A stretch of 51,016 nt of DNA from an uncultured Bacteroidales bacterium (GTDB lineage: Bacteria; Bacteroidota; Bacteroidia; Bacteroidales; P3). Where the stretch lies: NCBI GenBank assembly GCA_937901525.1, contig CALDHX010000051.1:1-51016 (forward strand), written 5' to 3'. Made by a program: the position numbers and the translations under genes. This document shows positions 1 through 8,426 of the stretch, piece by piece (the first letter of the stretch is position 1; each line of letters opens with the position of its first letter). Under the pieces are notes generated by a model. It saw nothing but the letters and a program-made list of their open reading frames with translations. It was not told the origin of the DNA and searched no databases.

Positions 1-28
1 GCAGAAGTTTTTTAGGCTTCTGCTTTTT
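1..28. terminator. Hairpin terminator at the window edge
   Basis: GCAGAAG (1-7) pairs with CTTCTGC (17-23) and is followed on the plus strand by TTTTT. It lies 4 bases beyond the rsmG stop. The T-run fits termination of a plus-strand gene to the left; it may also stop rsmG transcription, but the minus-strand T-run would lie outside the window. Confidence 0.6.
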
Positions 29-31
29 CTT

Positions 32-661
32 TTATTTTACGCATTTTACGTGGATTACTTTTTTGGTTTGAAAGAATTCTTCTTCAAAGTAATTGTCTAT
101 GTCGTAGATTTTGATTTTGTTTTTGATTGTTGAGAGTTCTTCTGTTAGGTCTCCGCCTTTTAGGTATAGGACTCCGTTGGCAAGGTCGTGGTATTGTATT
201 TTTGAAATCTTGCCTTTTGTCCATTGCATAAAGTCGGGCAAATAGGTTACGGCTCTTGATACTATGAAGTCAAATTGTTGGTTTACGTTTTCGGCTCTTA
301 TTTGTTCTGCTTTAACGTTTTTTAGTCCTAAGGCTTCTGCAAGGGCTTGTACTACTTTAATTTTCTTGCCTATGCTATCTACTAAGTAGAATTTTGTTTC
401 GGGAAACATTATTGCAAGTGGCAATCCTGGAAATCCTCCTCCTGTTCCTATATCCATTACTTCGCATTGTGGTTTGAATTTGCATACTTTTGCTATTGCA
501 AGTGAGTGAAGGATATGATGTTCAAAGAGGTTTTCGGTGTCTTTTCTTGAAATAAGGTTGATTTTTTCGTTCCAAGAAAGGAATTCCTTAGCCAACAATT
601 CGTATTGGTCTAATTGTTGTTGGCTAAGGTCTGGAAAATATTTTAATAATTTTTCTCTCAT
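32..661 (-). CDS. rsmG: 16S rRNA (guanine527-N7)-methyltransferase RsmG
   Basis: RsmG (GidB) uses SAM to methylate N7 of G527 in 16S rRNA, in the cytoplasm. The protein has 209 residues, the usual size. Seen: the N-terminal helical part with FLSWNEKINLISRKD, then the SAM-binding loop VMDIGTGGGFPGLPLAI at about residues 68-84, then VSRAV near 135 and the C-terminal KG-containing strand. The ATG start at 661 lies 6 bases after the stop of the S9 peptidase gene, so the two are probably one transcript. In many bacteria rsmG loss gives low-level streptomycin resistance (family knowledge). Confidence 0.95.
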   Translation of the reverse strand: MREKLLKYFPDLSQQQLDQYELLAKEFLSWNEKINLISRKDTENLFEHHILHSLAIAKVCKFKPQCEVMDIGTGGGFPGLPLAIMFPETKFYLVDSIGKKIKVVQALAEALGLKNVKAEQIRAENVNQQFDFIVSRAVTYLPDFMQWTKGKISKIQYHDLANGVLYLKGGDLTEELSTIKNKIKIYDIDNYFEEEFFQTKKVIHVKCVK

Positions 662-667
662 AGTGGT

Positions 668-3124
668 TTAATCGTTCAAATTGTTTGTTGGATAAAGGCT
701 TTCCCACATTGAATCATCGCCTTTTAGGTATTTGTCAAACCATGCGTAGATTGAGTTATTCCATTGTAGGCGTTTTTCGTAATCTACTATTCCGTGGTCT
801 TCTCCTTTTACGCTTATGAAGGCTACGTCTTTTCCAAGAAGTTTCAAGGCGTTATACATTTGTATGCTTTCTCCGATTGGAACGTTTGTATCAGACGAGC
901 CGTGAAGTAATAATAGTGCTGCGTTAATCTTATCGGCTGCAAAGAGTGGTGATTGTTTTGTGTAAAGTTCTGGATTGTTCCATGGATATGAGTGTGCTGA
1001 AGCTGCTGTTGAGTAAGAGTATCCCCAATAGCCTTCTCCCCAATATGATGTTATGTTTGAAATTCCTGCGTGAGAGATTCCACAAGTGAATATGTCGGTT
1101 CTTGTTAGTAGGTATTGTGTCATAAATCCTCCATAGCTTGCTCCCATGCAACCAATCTTTGTAGCATCTACAAAGGTGTGTGTTTTGCAGAATTGTTTTA
1201 CTCCTTCTATGATTTCATCGGCTGTTCTTTCTCCCCAAGCGTTTACGTGGCGTGCTGCAAATTCTTGTCCGTAGCCTATTGTTCCTGATGGATTTAATAC
1301 ATAAACCACATATCCTCTTGCTGTATAAAGATATGGTGTGTAACGCCAAGAGAATGCTCTTTCGGTTGGTGTTGTTCCTCCGTAATAGTAAACAATCATT
1401 GGGTATTTCTTTGTTGAGTCAAAGTCTGCTGGTAAATAGTATCTTCCTTCTATTGTTGTTTTTTTGTAATCGAAGTCCCAATCATACATTTGACCTATTT
1501 CCATTTGTGCATATTCTTCTTCTCTTGGGAAAAGTATTTGTTTTGATGTTGTGAAATCGTAAGAGAATAAGCGTTGTGGTTTGTTGTAGTTTTCGCCTAT
1601 ATACATTGCTTTTGTTCCTTGATTGTTTATCGTGAAAGAAGAAACCATATCGCAAGATAGGTCTAATTTTACGATTTCATTTGTTTTTAGATTAAAGGTG
1701 TAAACATTGACAGAGTCTTTGTCGGTTGTTGTCATATAGAGTTTATCTCCTATTATTTCGTATGAATTTAAAGATGGGTTAAAGTCTTTTAGGATTGGTT
1801 TTAGGCTTTTGTCTTTTTTGTTCATTAAAACTAATGTATTGTGATACATATTTGCTATTTGTTTCTTTCCAATTTTTGCTGCTACTGAGTTAAATCCTTC
1901 GGCAGAGGTTGTAAACAATAGGTTGTCATCATCAACGTATTCTACGCCAAATGCAAATTTATCTTCGCAAATAAGTTCTGTTTGCATTGTGTTAAGGTTC
2001 ATTTCATAGAATTTCTTGTATCCAAAAGGACGTTCTGTATATCGTTCGTATGAAACGGCAAAGAGAATTTTGTCTGATGTAGAATTTACATCGCATAAAT
2101 AAACGCTATGATTCGAGAAAGTAAGTCTTTGAAGTGAGGAATTTCCAAGGCGATATAGCCAAAGGTTTGTACGATTTCTCCAATTTGCATCGGAACGATC
2201 TTCTGGTGATTGTAATAATTCTACATCTTTTTTCTTTCCTTCAAATTTGTCGGCAACTGTTATAATGAAGGCTTGTTCGTTATCTAAAAAATAAATGCTA
2301 CCGCTTGGTATATTTCTTGCTATAACGTTTGTAGAAAGGTCTTGTGGATTCATCACAACCAAAGAATTGTCGCCATTTATCTTTTCTGTGTAGTATAATA
2401 ATTCACTTTTTGGTAACCATTCTATTGAGTGATTGTTTTTAGAGGTAAATATTAAATTGTGATTCTTATTGTAAAGTTCCCAATACCAATGATTTTTTCC
2501 TTTATTGTCGGTGTTGCGACTTTTCAATACATAGAAATTTCCGTTTGGAGAAAGGCTTACTTCATACATTGTTTGACCTTGTAACATTGTTTCTAAGTCT
2601 AAACCTTGTTTCATTGTGAAATCTCCAAATTCTACATCGTTTTCGGTTTCTATTTTAAGTTTAGAGTTTTCTTTTACCAAAAGATTTAAAGTTATATCAT
2701 AAATTCCTTGATTGTAAGTAGCCAAAACGTTTATTGTATCTAAGTCTTGTGAGTCTTTTTCTTTGCTTGTTTGTGCAAAATCTGCCTTAAAAGCAGTGTT
2801 TGTTATAACTTTAAATGCTACTTCTTGTCTTTTATTACTTTTCATTTTAAAACCAAGCGATACAACATAGTCTTTGTCGCCTTTATCAAAGATAAGGTAT
2901 CCGTTTTCATCAACTGAGGTTTTTACTGCTTTGCTTTTATCTGCCGAAAGTGTTTTGAAATCTGTCAAAAGATTGAATGATTTTCCGTTGTTGTCAACAC
3001 TGTCTATCATAAACGGCATTTGAATTTGGGCTTTTGAGAATAGAGAATAATTCTCTACTACTTTTTGTGCAGAAAGTGTGAAAAAGAAACCTACTGCACA
3101 CAATAATGTTAATGCTTTCTTCAT
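668..3124 (-). CDS. Exported S9 family prolyl oligopeptidase (DPP-IV-like)
   Basis: An 818-residue serine peptidase of family S9. A Sec signal peptide (MKKALTLLCAVGFFFTLSA-Q) places it in the periplasm or outside. Residues of about 190-560 form the predicted beta-propeller. The C-terminal alpha/beta-hydrolase carries the complete triad: Ser663 in GASYGG, Asp745 in HGSSDTN and His777 in GEDHGI. Such enzymes release dipeptides or process short peptides; asaccharolytic Bacteroidales use several for peptide nutrition (known). The substrate cannot be read from sequence. First gene of a two-gene unit with rsmG; a TATCTTTG -7 box lies 24 bases upstream. Confidence 0.9.
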   Translation of the reverse strand: MKKALTLLCAVGFFFTLSAQKVVENYSLFSKAQIQMPFMIDSVDNNGKSFNLLTDFKTLSADKSKAVKTSVDENGYLIFDKGDKDYVVSLGFKMKSNKRQEVAFKVITNTAFKADFAQTSKEKDSQDLDTINVLATYNQGIYDITLNLLVKENSKLKIETENDVEFGDFTMKQGLDLETMLQGQTMYEVSLSPNGNFYVLKSRNTDNKGKNHWYWELYNKNHNLIFTSKNNHSIEWLPKSELLYYTEKINGDNSLVVMNPQDLSTNVIARNIPSGSIYFLDNEQAFIITVADKFEGKKKDVELLQSPEDRSDANWRNRTNLWLYRLGNSSLQRLTFSNHSVYLCDVNSTSDKILFAVSYERYTERPFGYKKFYEMNLNTMQTELICEDKFAFGVEYVDDDNLLFTTSAEGFNSVAAKIGKKQIANMYHNTLVLMNKKDKSLKPILKDFNPSLNSYEIIGDKLYMTTTDKDSVNVYTFNLKTNEIVKLDLSCDMVSSFTINNQGTKAMYIGENYNKPQRLFSYDFTTSKQILFPREEEYAQMEIGQMYDWDFDYKKTTIEGRYYLPADFDSTKKYPMIVYYYGGTTPTERAFSWRYTPYLYTARGYVVYVLNPSGTIGYGQEFAARHVNAWGERTADEIIEGVKQFCKTHTFVDATKIGCMGASYGGFMTQYLLTRTDIFTCGISHAGISNITSYWGEGYWGYSYSTAASAHSYPWNNPELYTKQSPLFAADKINAALLLLHGSSDTNVPIGESIQMYNALKLLGKDVAFISVKGEDHGIVDYEKRLQWNNSIYAWFDKYLKGDDSMWESLYPTNNLND

Positions 3125-3147
3125 AGTTTTTTACGTTTTTAAAGGTG

Positions 3148-3155
3148 CAAAGATA
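3148..3155 (-). promoter_or_regulatory. -7 box of the S9 peptidase-rsmG unit
   Basis: Reverse strand TATCTTTG matches the Bacteroidota -7 consensus TAnnTTTG, 24 bases upstream of the ATG. No good TTTG lies 19-20 bases further upstream, so the -33 part is weak. Confidence 0.55.
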
Positions 3156-3202
3156 AGAAAAATAACAAAAAAACGTTTCTACTATGAAAAACTCTTAGAA
3201 AA

Positions 3203-3670
3203 ATGGAACATAATTTCTTTTTAGAAAAAGCTATTGAAAAGGCTGTTGAAAATATTGAGAGAGGTGGAGGACCTTTTGGAGCAGTTATTGTAAAAGATGG
3301 AAAGATTATCGCAAGTTGTGGAAATAGCGTAACGCTTGACAATGACCCTACGGCTCATGCGGAGGTTAATTGCATAAGAGAAGCGTGTAAGGTTTTAAAT
3401 ACATTTGAATTAAGTCAGTGTGTGATTTATTCTTCTTGCGAACCTTGTCCTATGTGTTTATCTGCAATCTATTGGGCAAGGATTAAACACATTTATTATG
3501 CCGCAACAAGAAAAGATGCTGCACTTGCAGGATTTGACGACCAACATATTTACGATGAAATACCACTTAAAGAAGAAGACCGTAGCCTTCCGATAGAAAA
3601 AGTAGAACACTGCTTGGCTGAAAAGCCTTTTGAAAAGTGGAAATCAAAAGAAGACAAAACAAGATATTAA
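3203..3670 (+). CDS. guaD: Guanine deaminase / nucleoside deaminase (CDA fold)
   Basis: A 155-residue zinc deaminase of the cytidine/deoxycytidylate deaminase fold, closest by motif to small bacterial guanine deaminases (guanine to xanthine, purine salvage). Seen: HAE with zinc ligand His52 and catalytic Glu54, then PCPMC with zinc ligands Cys82 and Cys85. The C-terminal FDDQHIYDEI and the closing KWKS are typical of GuaD rather than of tRNA adenosine deaminase TadA. Single plus-strand gene, divergent from the S9 peptidase; its 3' end overlaps the ATPase gene by 4 bases tail to tail. Substrate choice (guanine or another base) is inferred. Confidence 0.85.
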   Translation: MEHNFFLEKAIEKAVENIERGGGPFGAVIVKDGKIIASCGNSVTLDNDPTAHAEVNCIREACKVLNTFELSQCVIYSSCEPCPMCLSAIYWARIKHIYYAATRKDAALAGFDDQHIYDEIPLKEEDRSLPIEKVEHCLAEKPFEKWKSKEDKTRY

Positions 3671-4869
3671 GTTAGAAGCCAATCCAAAATATTTATTTTT
3701 TGTATTCCATTATAGTTTACATTATCAAAATCAGTAGTAAGTAGATATTTTGGGTACGAATCTTTAATTTTTTCTAATGAGGACAATTCTCTTTTTAGAG
3801 TTTTTTCGTCATTAACAGTATATGCAACCTGATAATACTCTCTATTTCCATCATGTTTTTGCACTACAAAATCCACTTCTCCTTTTCCCGATTTTCCTGC
3901 ATATACATCTCCTCCTCGTCTAAGCAATTCAAAGTAAACTATATTTTCTAATTTATGCCCCAAATCAGATAAAGCCGAATTTGTATTTAAAATATTTTTC
4001 AATCCTAAATCTACAATATAATATTTGTAATTACTCTCTAATAGACGCTTACCTTTTATATTATATAATCTTACAGGATAAACCAAATATGATTCTGTAA
4101 AATAACGCAAATATTTAAGTACCGTATTATGAGAAATACTTTCTCCCGTAGTTTTGCGTAAAACATCTGTTATATTATTAGGAGATACAACATTACCTAT
4201 ATTATCAAAAAGAAAATTAAGAATATTTTGTAACGTATCAAACTTTCTAAGATTATTCCTTTTCACAATATCTTTTACAACTACTGTATCGTAAAGTGAT
4301 TTTAAATAAGTATTTACCATATTTGGAGATGAAATAGAAAGATTAACAGCCTCTGGAAAACAAGATGCGTTCATATATTGTCTAAACAATCTATCTGTAT
4401 TTGCATTATTCTCAAATGCAGACACATATTCAGAAAAAGAAAAAGGATGTAAGTTTATTGCAATATAACGTCCCGAAAGAAGTGTCCCTAACTCGCTTGA
4501 CAAGAGAAAAGCATTAGAGCCTGTAATATATAAATCAATATCCTTTTTAACAAAAAGTGCATCTACAAGTTTTTCAAAACATACAATTCTTTGTACCTCA
4601 TCTAAAAATACATATTTCATTCCCTTAACCGAAAGCTTATCTAATATATAATCATAAACATCTTCCCAACGTTCAAAATCACTATATTCCCTTTCTTCAA
4701 AATTTAGTAATAGAATATTATCTTCTTCAACGCCTTTTGTTTTTAAATAATCTTTAAATTCTGATAAAAGCGTTGATTTTCCACATCTACGAATACCTGT
4801 TATAACTTTTATAATATTTTGATTACATAAACTAATCAATTGATTAAGATATATTTTTCTTGCTATCAT
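3667..4869 (-). CDS. AAA ATPase with C-terminal DUF4143 domain
   Basis: A 400-residue P-loop ATPase of the AAA_14/DUF4143 family common in Bacteroidota. Seen: Walker A GIRRCGKST near residue 33, Walker B YVFLDEVQ near 95, sensor-like ITGSNA near 120, a winged-helix-like middle, and a C-terminal nuclease-like domain with ENIVYFELLRRG and GKGEVDFVV. The family's function is not established; several members sit in accessory or defence islands. The ORF opens further upstream with a TTG, but that codon lies inside the promoter, so the ATG at 4869 is chosen. Stand-alone gene; an 11-bp inverted repeat covers its promoter. Confidence 0.85.
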   Translation of the reverse strand: MIARKIYLNQLISLCNQNIIKVITGIRRCGKSTLLSEFKDYLKTKGVEEDNILLLNFEEREYSDFERWEDVYDYILDKLSVKGMKYVFLDEVQRIVCFEKLVDALFVKKDIDLYITGSNAFLLSSELGTLLSGRYIAINLHPFSFSEYVSAFENNANTDRLFRQYMNASCFPEAVNLSISSPNMVNTYLKSLYDTVVVKDIVKRNNLRKFDTLQNILNFLFDNIGNVVSPNNITDVLRKTTGESISHNTVLKYLRYFTESYLVYPVRLYNIKGKRLLESNYKYYIVDLGLKNILNTNSALSDLGHKLENIVYFELLRRGGDVYAGKSGKGEVDFVVQKHDGNREYYQVAYTVNDEKTLKRELSSLEKIKDSYPKYLLTTDFDNVNYNGIQKINILDWLLT

Positions 4870-4885
4870 AGAAATAGTATTTTTG

Positions 4886-4938
4886 CAAAGATACAAAGTT
4901 ATTGACGAAAATTAATATTTTTTTCATTTTTCGTCAAT
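4886..4938 (-). promoter_or_regulatory. Promoter and 11-bp inverted repeat of the AAA ATPase gene
   Basis: Reverse strand TATCTTTG (4886-4893) is the likely -7 box, 16 bases before the ATG. Just upstream, ATTGACGAAAA (4901-4911) and TTTTCGTCAAT (4928-4938) form a perfect 11-bp inverted repeat with a 16-base spacer. The near arm occupies the region between -7 and -33, so a dimer bound there would block RNA polymerase. Operator function is inferred. Confidence 0.55.
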
Positions 4939-4957
4939 AGAATATTTCCTAAAACAA

Positions 4958-4997
4958 TAAAAAAGCCCTCAATTGTTTGTAATTGAGAGCTTTTTTT
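4958..4997. terminator. Bidirectional terminator after the beta-barrel operon
   Basis: AGCCCTCAATT (4964-4974) pairs with AATTGAGAGCT (4981-4991), one mismatch, with A/T runs on both sides. It ends the minus-strand operon whose last gene stops at 5014. Confidence 0.75.
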
Positions 4998-5013
4998 AAA
5001 AAAATTATTTTTC

Positions 5014-5631
5014 TTAGAATGTGAATCCTACTCCTAACATTAAGTTTTGATTCATTGTTTCGTCATCTGCGTATTCAAACACAGGAGTTAATCCGAAAAC
5101 GTATCTTGCGTAAACATTGATATTTGAAGTTACATTATATTTCAATCCTGCTGCTAATCCGAAATCAAACATTTTGTAATCGTCTTCATCCAAATCTACT
5201 GAGTCTTCAAAAGAATCATCAACAAGTCCAGACATTGTTACTTCACTATACAAAGACATTCCTAAGTTAAAACCGAATTGAGGACCTGCTTCTATTGTTA
5301 AAGATTTTATTGGTGTGAATTGCAACATTACAGGTACTATTACATTATGAGAAGTCGCACTACCCTTTGCTGTAATTGTTTGTCCAAGAGTTGTATTCGT
5401 TTCTTCTTCTGTTGCTCCTTGCATAGAATACAATACTTCTGGTTGAATAGAGAACATCGGGTGTAATTTTACTTGAGCATAAATACCAGCATGGAATCCT
5501 GGTTTCATAGTTTCAAAATTTTCTGTAAATCTTGAAAGGTTTAAACCTGCTTTTGCACCAAATTTAACTTGGGCTTGAGATGTTAAAGATAACATCAAAA
5601 CTGCCGACAAGGCAAATAATAATTTTTTCAT
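5014..5631 (-). CDS. Outer-membrane beta-barrel protein (PorT-like fold)
   Basis: A 205-residue exported protein with a clear signal peptide (LFALSAVLMLSLTSQAQ) and a small beta-barrel, family 'outer membrane protein beta-barrel' (PF13568-like). Seen: the opening VKFGAKAGLNLSRF, alternating hydrophobic strands such as GFHAGIYAQVKL and FSIQPEVLYS, and a terminal aromatic strand ending GVGFTF as outer-membrane barrels do. A Ser/Gly- and then Asp/Glu-rich stretch at about 130-155 looks like an outer loop. Last gene of the operon 12173 to 5014, 39 bases after comB. Ligand or function unknown. Confidence 0.8.
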   Translation of the reverse strand: MKKLLFALSAVLMLSLTSQAQVKFGAKAGLNLSRFTENFETMKPGFHAGIYAQVKLHPMFSIQPEVLYSMQGATEEETNTTLGQTITAKGSATSHNVIVPVMLQFTPIKSLTIEAGPQFGFNLGMSLYSEVTMSGLVDDSFEDSVDLDEDDYKMFDFGLAAGLKYNVTSNINVYARYVFGLTPVFEYADDETMNQNLMLGVGFTF

Positions 5632-5670
5632 AGTGTTTAATTTTTTTTAGTTAGTATTTATCAAACGCTA

Positions 5671-6393
5671 TTATTCAACATTTATTATTTTATTTTGTTC
5701 AAAAAGTGGCACAACTTTACATGTATCTAACATAAAAGTGTATTCAAAAACATCATCCATATTATGTTTTCTCAAACGATGAATATGCGATGCTTTTTCC
5801 ATGTATTGACGAAGATTTCCTTTGCTTGCATTCCATAACTCTAAGACACACTGAGTGGAATCATTCTTATTTTCAAAATTATCTGATTGTAGTATTTTTT
5901 CTGCTAAGGCTCCTGCAAATATTGCGTCTTCTAAGGCAAAAGTATTATTCCAACCACTACATAAAATTTGAACATCTTTATTTTGTTTAACTAAATAATT
6001 TGCCAAAGTAGTAAGATTGCAAAATGCTCCTACAAGAATTTGATGTGGATTAGAACTTTGACTTAAACAAATAGCACCTGTACCATTTGTTGTAGAGTGT
6101 ACAATTTCATTTCCTTCAACTCTTTGCCTTGTAAACTCCAAAGCAGAATTTCCCCAATCGGCAAATGGAAATGTATCTTCTATTCTCTCTCCTGCAACAA
6201 GGTATCCTTTCTCTTTATAAGCCTTTGCTTCCTCTATTGTGCGAACGGGGATTATTGCCTTTGCGCCATTTGCAAGTGCAGTGCAGATTGAGGTCGTTGC
6301 ACGAAGAATATCTACAACTACAACATTGTGTCCTCCGTTCATTTTAGCAAAAGGATACAAGGCTGGTGTTAATATGGTTTCTATTTTATTCAT
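5671..6393 (-). CDS. comB: 2-phosphosulfolactate phosphatase family protein (ComB)
   Basis: A 240-residue protein of the ComB family, Mg-dependent acid phosphatases that turn 2-phosphosulfolactate into sulfolactate in methanogen coenzyme M synthesis. Seen: the family signature VVVDILRATTSICTAL at about 25-40, VAGERIE near 67, and STTNGTGA near 100. No comA/comC-like gene lies in the window, so the bacterial substrate is open; a link to sulfonate or sulfonolipid metabolism is speculation. Sits 16 bases downstream of the type IX substrate gene, in the operon led by the TonB-dependent receptor. Confidence 0.85.
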   Translation of the reverse strand: MNKIETILTPALYPFAKMNGGHNVVVVDILRATTSICTALANGAKAIIPVRTIEEAKAYKEKGYLVAGERIEDTFPFADWGNSALEFTRQRVEGNEIVHSTTNGTGAICLSQSSNPHQILVGAFCNLTTLANYLVKQNKDVQILCSGWNNTFALEDAIFAGALAEKILQSDNFENKNDSTQCVLELWNASKGNLRQYMEKASHIHRLRKHNMDDVFEYTFMLDTCKVVPLFEQNKIINVE

Positions 6394-6409
6394 ACAGTTG
6401 TGTTTTTCT

Positions 6410-8425
6410 TTATTCTACAAGAGCAAAAGCACCTTTTTTAATTACTTTTTCCCCATCAGAATTTACATATTCTATAATATATACGTATGTATTAGGATGA
6501 CAATACTCTCCTTTAAATGTTCCGTCCCAACCTTCCTCAGGATTATTTGTTTGAAACAACAATCCTCCTTGACGATTAAACACTCTCATTGAGTAAGTAC
6601 CTTGTTTTACGAAATAACAAGTAGGTTTAAAAATATCATTATCACCTTCGGCTGCACGAGGAGTAAACGCATTTGGAATAAATATTATAGTTTCTCTTTT
6701 TATGCTTGCTCTTGTTGAAAGGGCTGTTTGAACCTTTCCGTCATTTCCTGCTCCTGCTTCAACAGCTCTAACATAATAATTTGTTTTATCTGACGCCGTT
6801 ATCACATCTCCCATAAAATCAGTAAAAGTTGAAGAGCCTGATGTACCACAAAGCACAGGTGCTGGCTCCGATTCTGGTTGTCGATAAATTTCATAAACTC
6901 CTACTCCATTATCCCAAGAATTGTAAGCATTCCAAGAAAGAGAATTTGTACTTCTATCTACTTCGGTTAATTCCAATCGCATAATTGTAGCTGGACGTGA
7001 AGCTGTATATACAAGATTACAAGCATCAGGTGCTTCAAATATATAGGAATAATCGTTTTTATTATTCTCTAAGGAAATATTATCTGTGTATTGCACTGTA
7101 TTATTACCTGTATATGGAATATTTGCAATCACTTTATACTCTCCTCCGTTTTCTGCTCTTTTCAAACGATACTTATTAACAACAATGTCTGCATCTACAA
7201 AAAATTCTAATTCTACTCCTTGATTTCTATCCTTAACAGAAACTTTTCTTATTTCAACAAATTCTGGTTGTTGTGCAGAAGATATTGTCATAACAACTCT
7301 ATTTGATTTAGAAGTGATATTATTTGCTCCTACTACAAGAATATAAAATTCATAGTTTGGAATTGTTGGATCTATTGTTGCTTGATAGTTTAAGGCTTGT
7401 GTATTTCCCACCAAAGTAAAGGCAGAATTATTTTCTTTTTTATAGATTTCATATCTTAAAACATCAAATCCTTCGTATTCATTCCATGAAAGTTTCACTT
7501 TATCGCTACAATTTTCTCTTTGAGCTGAAAGAACTACATTTGAATGTCTATCTGTACGAAGTGATGTATTGAAACAAGTGTCAAAGGCCATAACTGCCAA
7601 AGAGTTTATTTGTTCTGCTGAGCAGTTTGCACAAGTATAGGAATTTGCTGTTGCTCCCCAAATCGTGTCAAGCGTAACACAAGGCTCACCACTACACACA
7701 ACATAACCCATTACATCATCTGAGGTTGAAGGAATCCACTCTAAGAAAATTTGTTGTGAGTTTTCATCTACGCTTATTCGTTGCAAATCTGGCATATTAG
7801 GAATTTGCATATCTCCCACTACGTGTAGGACTTGATTTGAACGAGAAACACAACCATTATCGTTCTCTAATTCTATTTTATACAAGATAGAATCCGAACA
7901 AATAGGAGGTATATTATCGGTGTAAGTCCTTTGAGTTTGCTCTGCCAAGAATTGCCAATCGGTGTCTTGGCGTTTTAATTTTCTATAAATCTTATATGGT
8001 TTATTTTCGCTACCTGGCGGTGTTGTTGAGCCCATTGAAGTCCATGAAAGCGAAACTGTATTATCATTATTAAGAGTTGAAGTTAAATAAATAGTTCTTA
8101 TATATCCAAAAGGACGTCTTTCTTCTCCAAAATCGGCGGTTACTAAATAGCGTATTTGTTCTAAATTTGCATTCCTGACGTTATCAGTATAGGAATCTTG
8201 ATTGATGTCGGTTGTCTCCCCTACTCTTGAATATGCTTCTTCAACATCTGAATATGCTGAAATGACATATTCCACAAATCCTTGACCTTGCACTGTTTCA
8301 TAATACAAAGTTGTGCTGCCGTCTTCATTTACCTGTGAACAATAAACATTAATTGAGTTTTGTCCCCACAAAAAAGACGAGGAGAATAACAATACTAAAA
8401 AAAATGATGTGATTACGCTTTTCAT
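6410..8425 (-). CDS. Secreted FN3-like protein with type B type IX secretion sorting domain
   Basis: A 671-residue exported protein. Signal peptide at the N terminus (FFLVLLFSSSFLWGQ), then about five beta-sandwich modules resembling fibronectin type III (repeated motifs such as NTVSLSWTSMGS, QQIFLEWIPS, DKVKLSWNEYEG, NSLSWNAYNSW). The last ~85 residues are a gliding-motility-associated C-terminal (CHU_C, type B) sorting domain: IFIPNAFTP, then MRVFNRQGGLLF, GWDGTFKGE and the end TYVYIIEYVNSDGEKV. This sends it through the type IX system to the surface or medium. One base separates it from the M16 gene upstream. Probably a binding or structural protein; no enzyme domain recognised. Confidence 0.85.
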   Translation of the reverse strand: MKSVITSFFLVLLFSSSFLWGQNSINVYCSQVNEDGSTTLYYETVQGQGFVEYVISAYSDVEEAYSRVGETTDINQDSYTDNVRNANLEQIRYLVTADFGEERRPFGYIRTIYLTSTLNNDNTVSLSWTSMGSTTPPGSENKPYKIYRKLKRQDTDWQFLAEQTQRTYTDNIPPICSDSILYKIELENDNGCVSRSNQVLHVVGDMQIPNMPDLQRISVDENSQQIFLEWIPSTSDDVMGYVVCSGEPCVTLDTIWGATANSYTCANCSAEQINSLAVMAFDTCFNTSLRTDRHSNVVLSAQRENCSDKVKLSWNEYEGFDVLRYEIYKKENNSAFTLVGNTQALNYQATIDPTIPNYEFYILVVGANNITSKSNRVVMTISSAQQPEFVEIRKVSVKDRNQGVELEFFVDADIVVNKYRLKRAENGGEYKVIANIPYTGNNTVQYTDNISLENNKNDYSYIFEAPDACNLVYTASRPATIMRLELTEVDRSTNSLSWNAYNSWDNGVGVYEIYRQPESEPAPVLCGTSGSSTFTDFMGDVITASDKTNYYVRAVEAGAGNDGKVQTALSTRASIKRETIIFIPNAFTPRAAEGDNDIFKPTCYFVKQGTYSMRVFNRQGGLLFQTNNPEEGWDGTFKGEYCHPNTYVYIIEYVNSDGEKVIKKGAFALVE

Positions 8426-8426
8426 A

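Noticed and set aside
3667..4938. AAA/DUF4143 gene as part of a toxin or defence island
   Set aside because: No partner toxin, nuclease or transposase beside it; the neighbours are core genes. Kept only as a regulatory observation.
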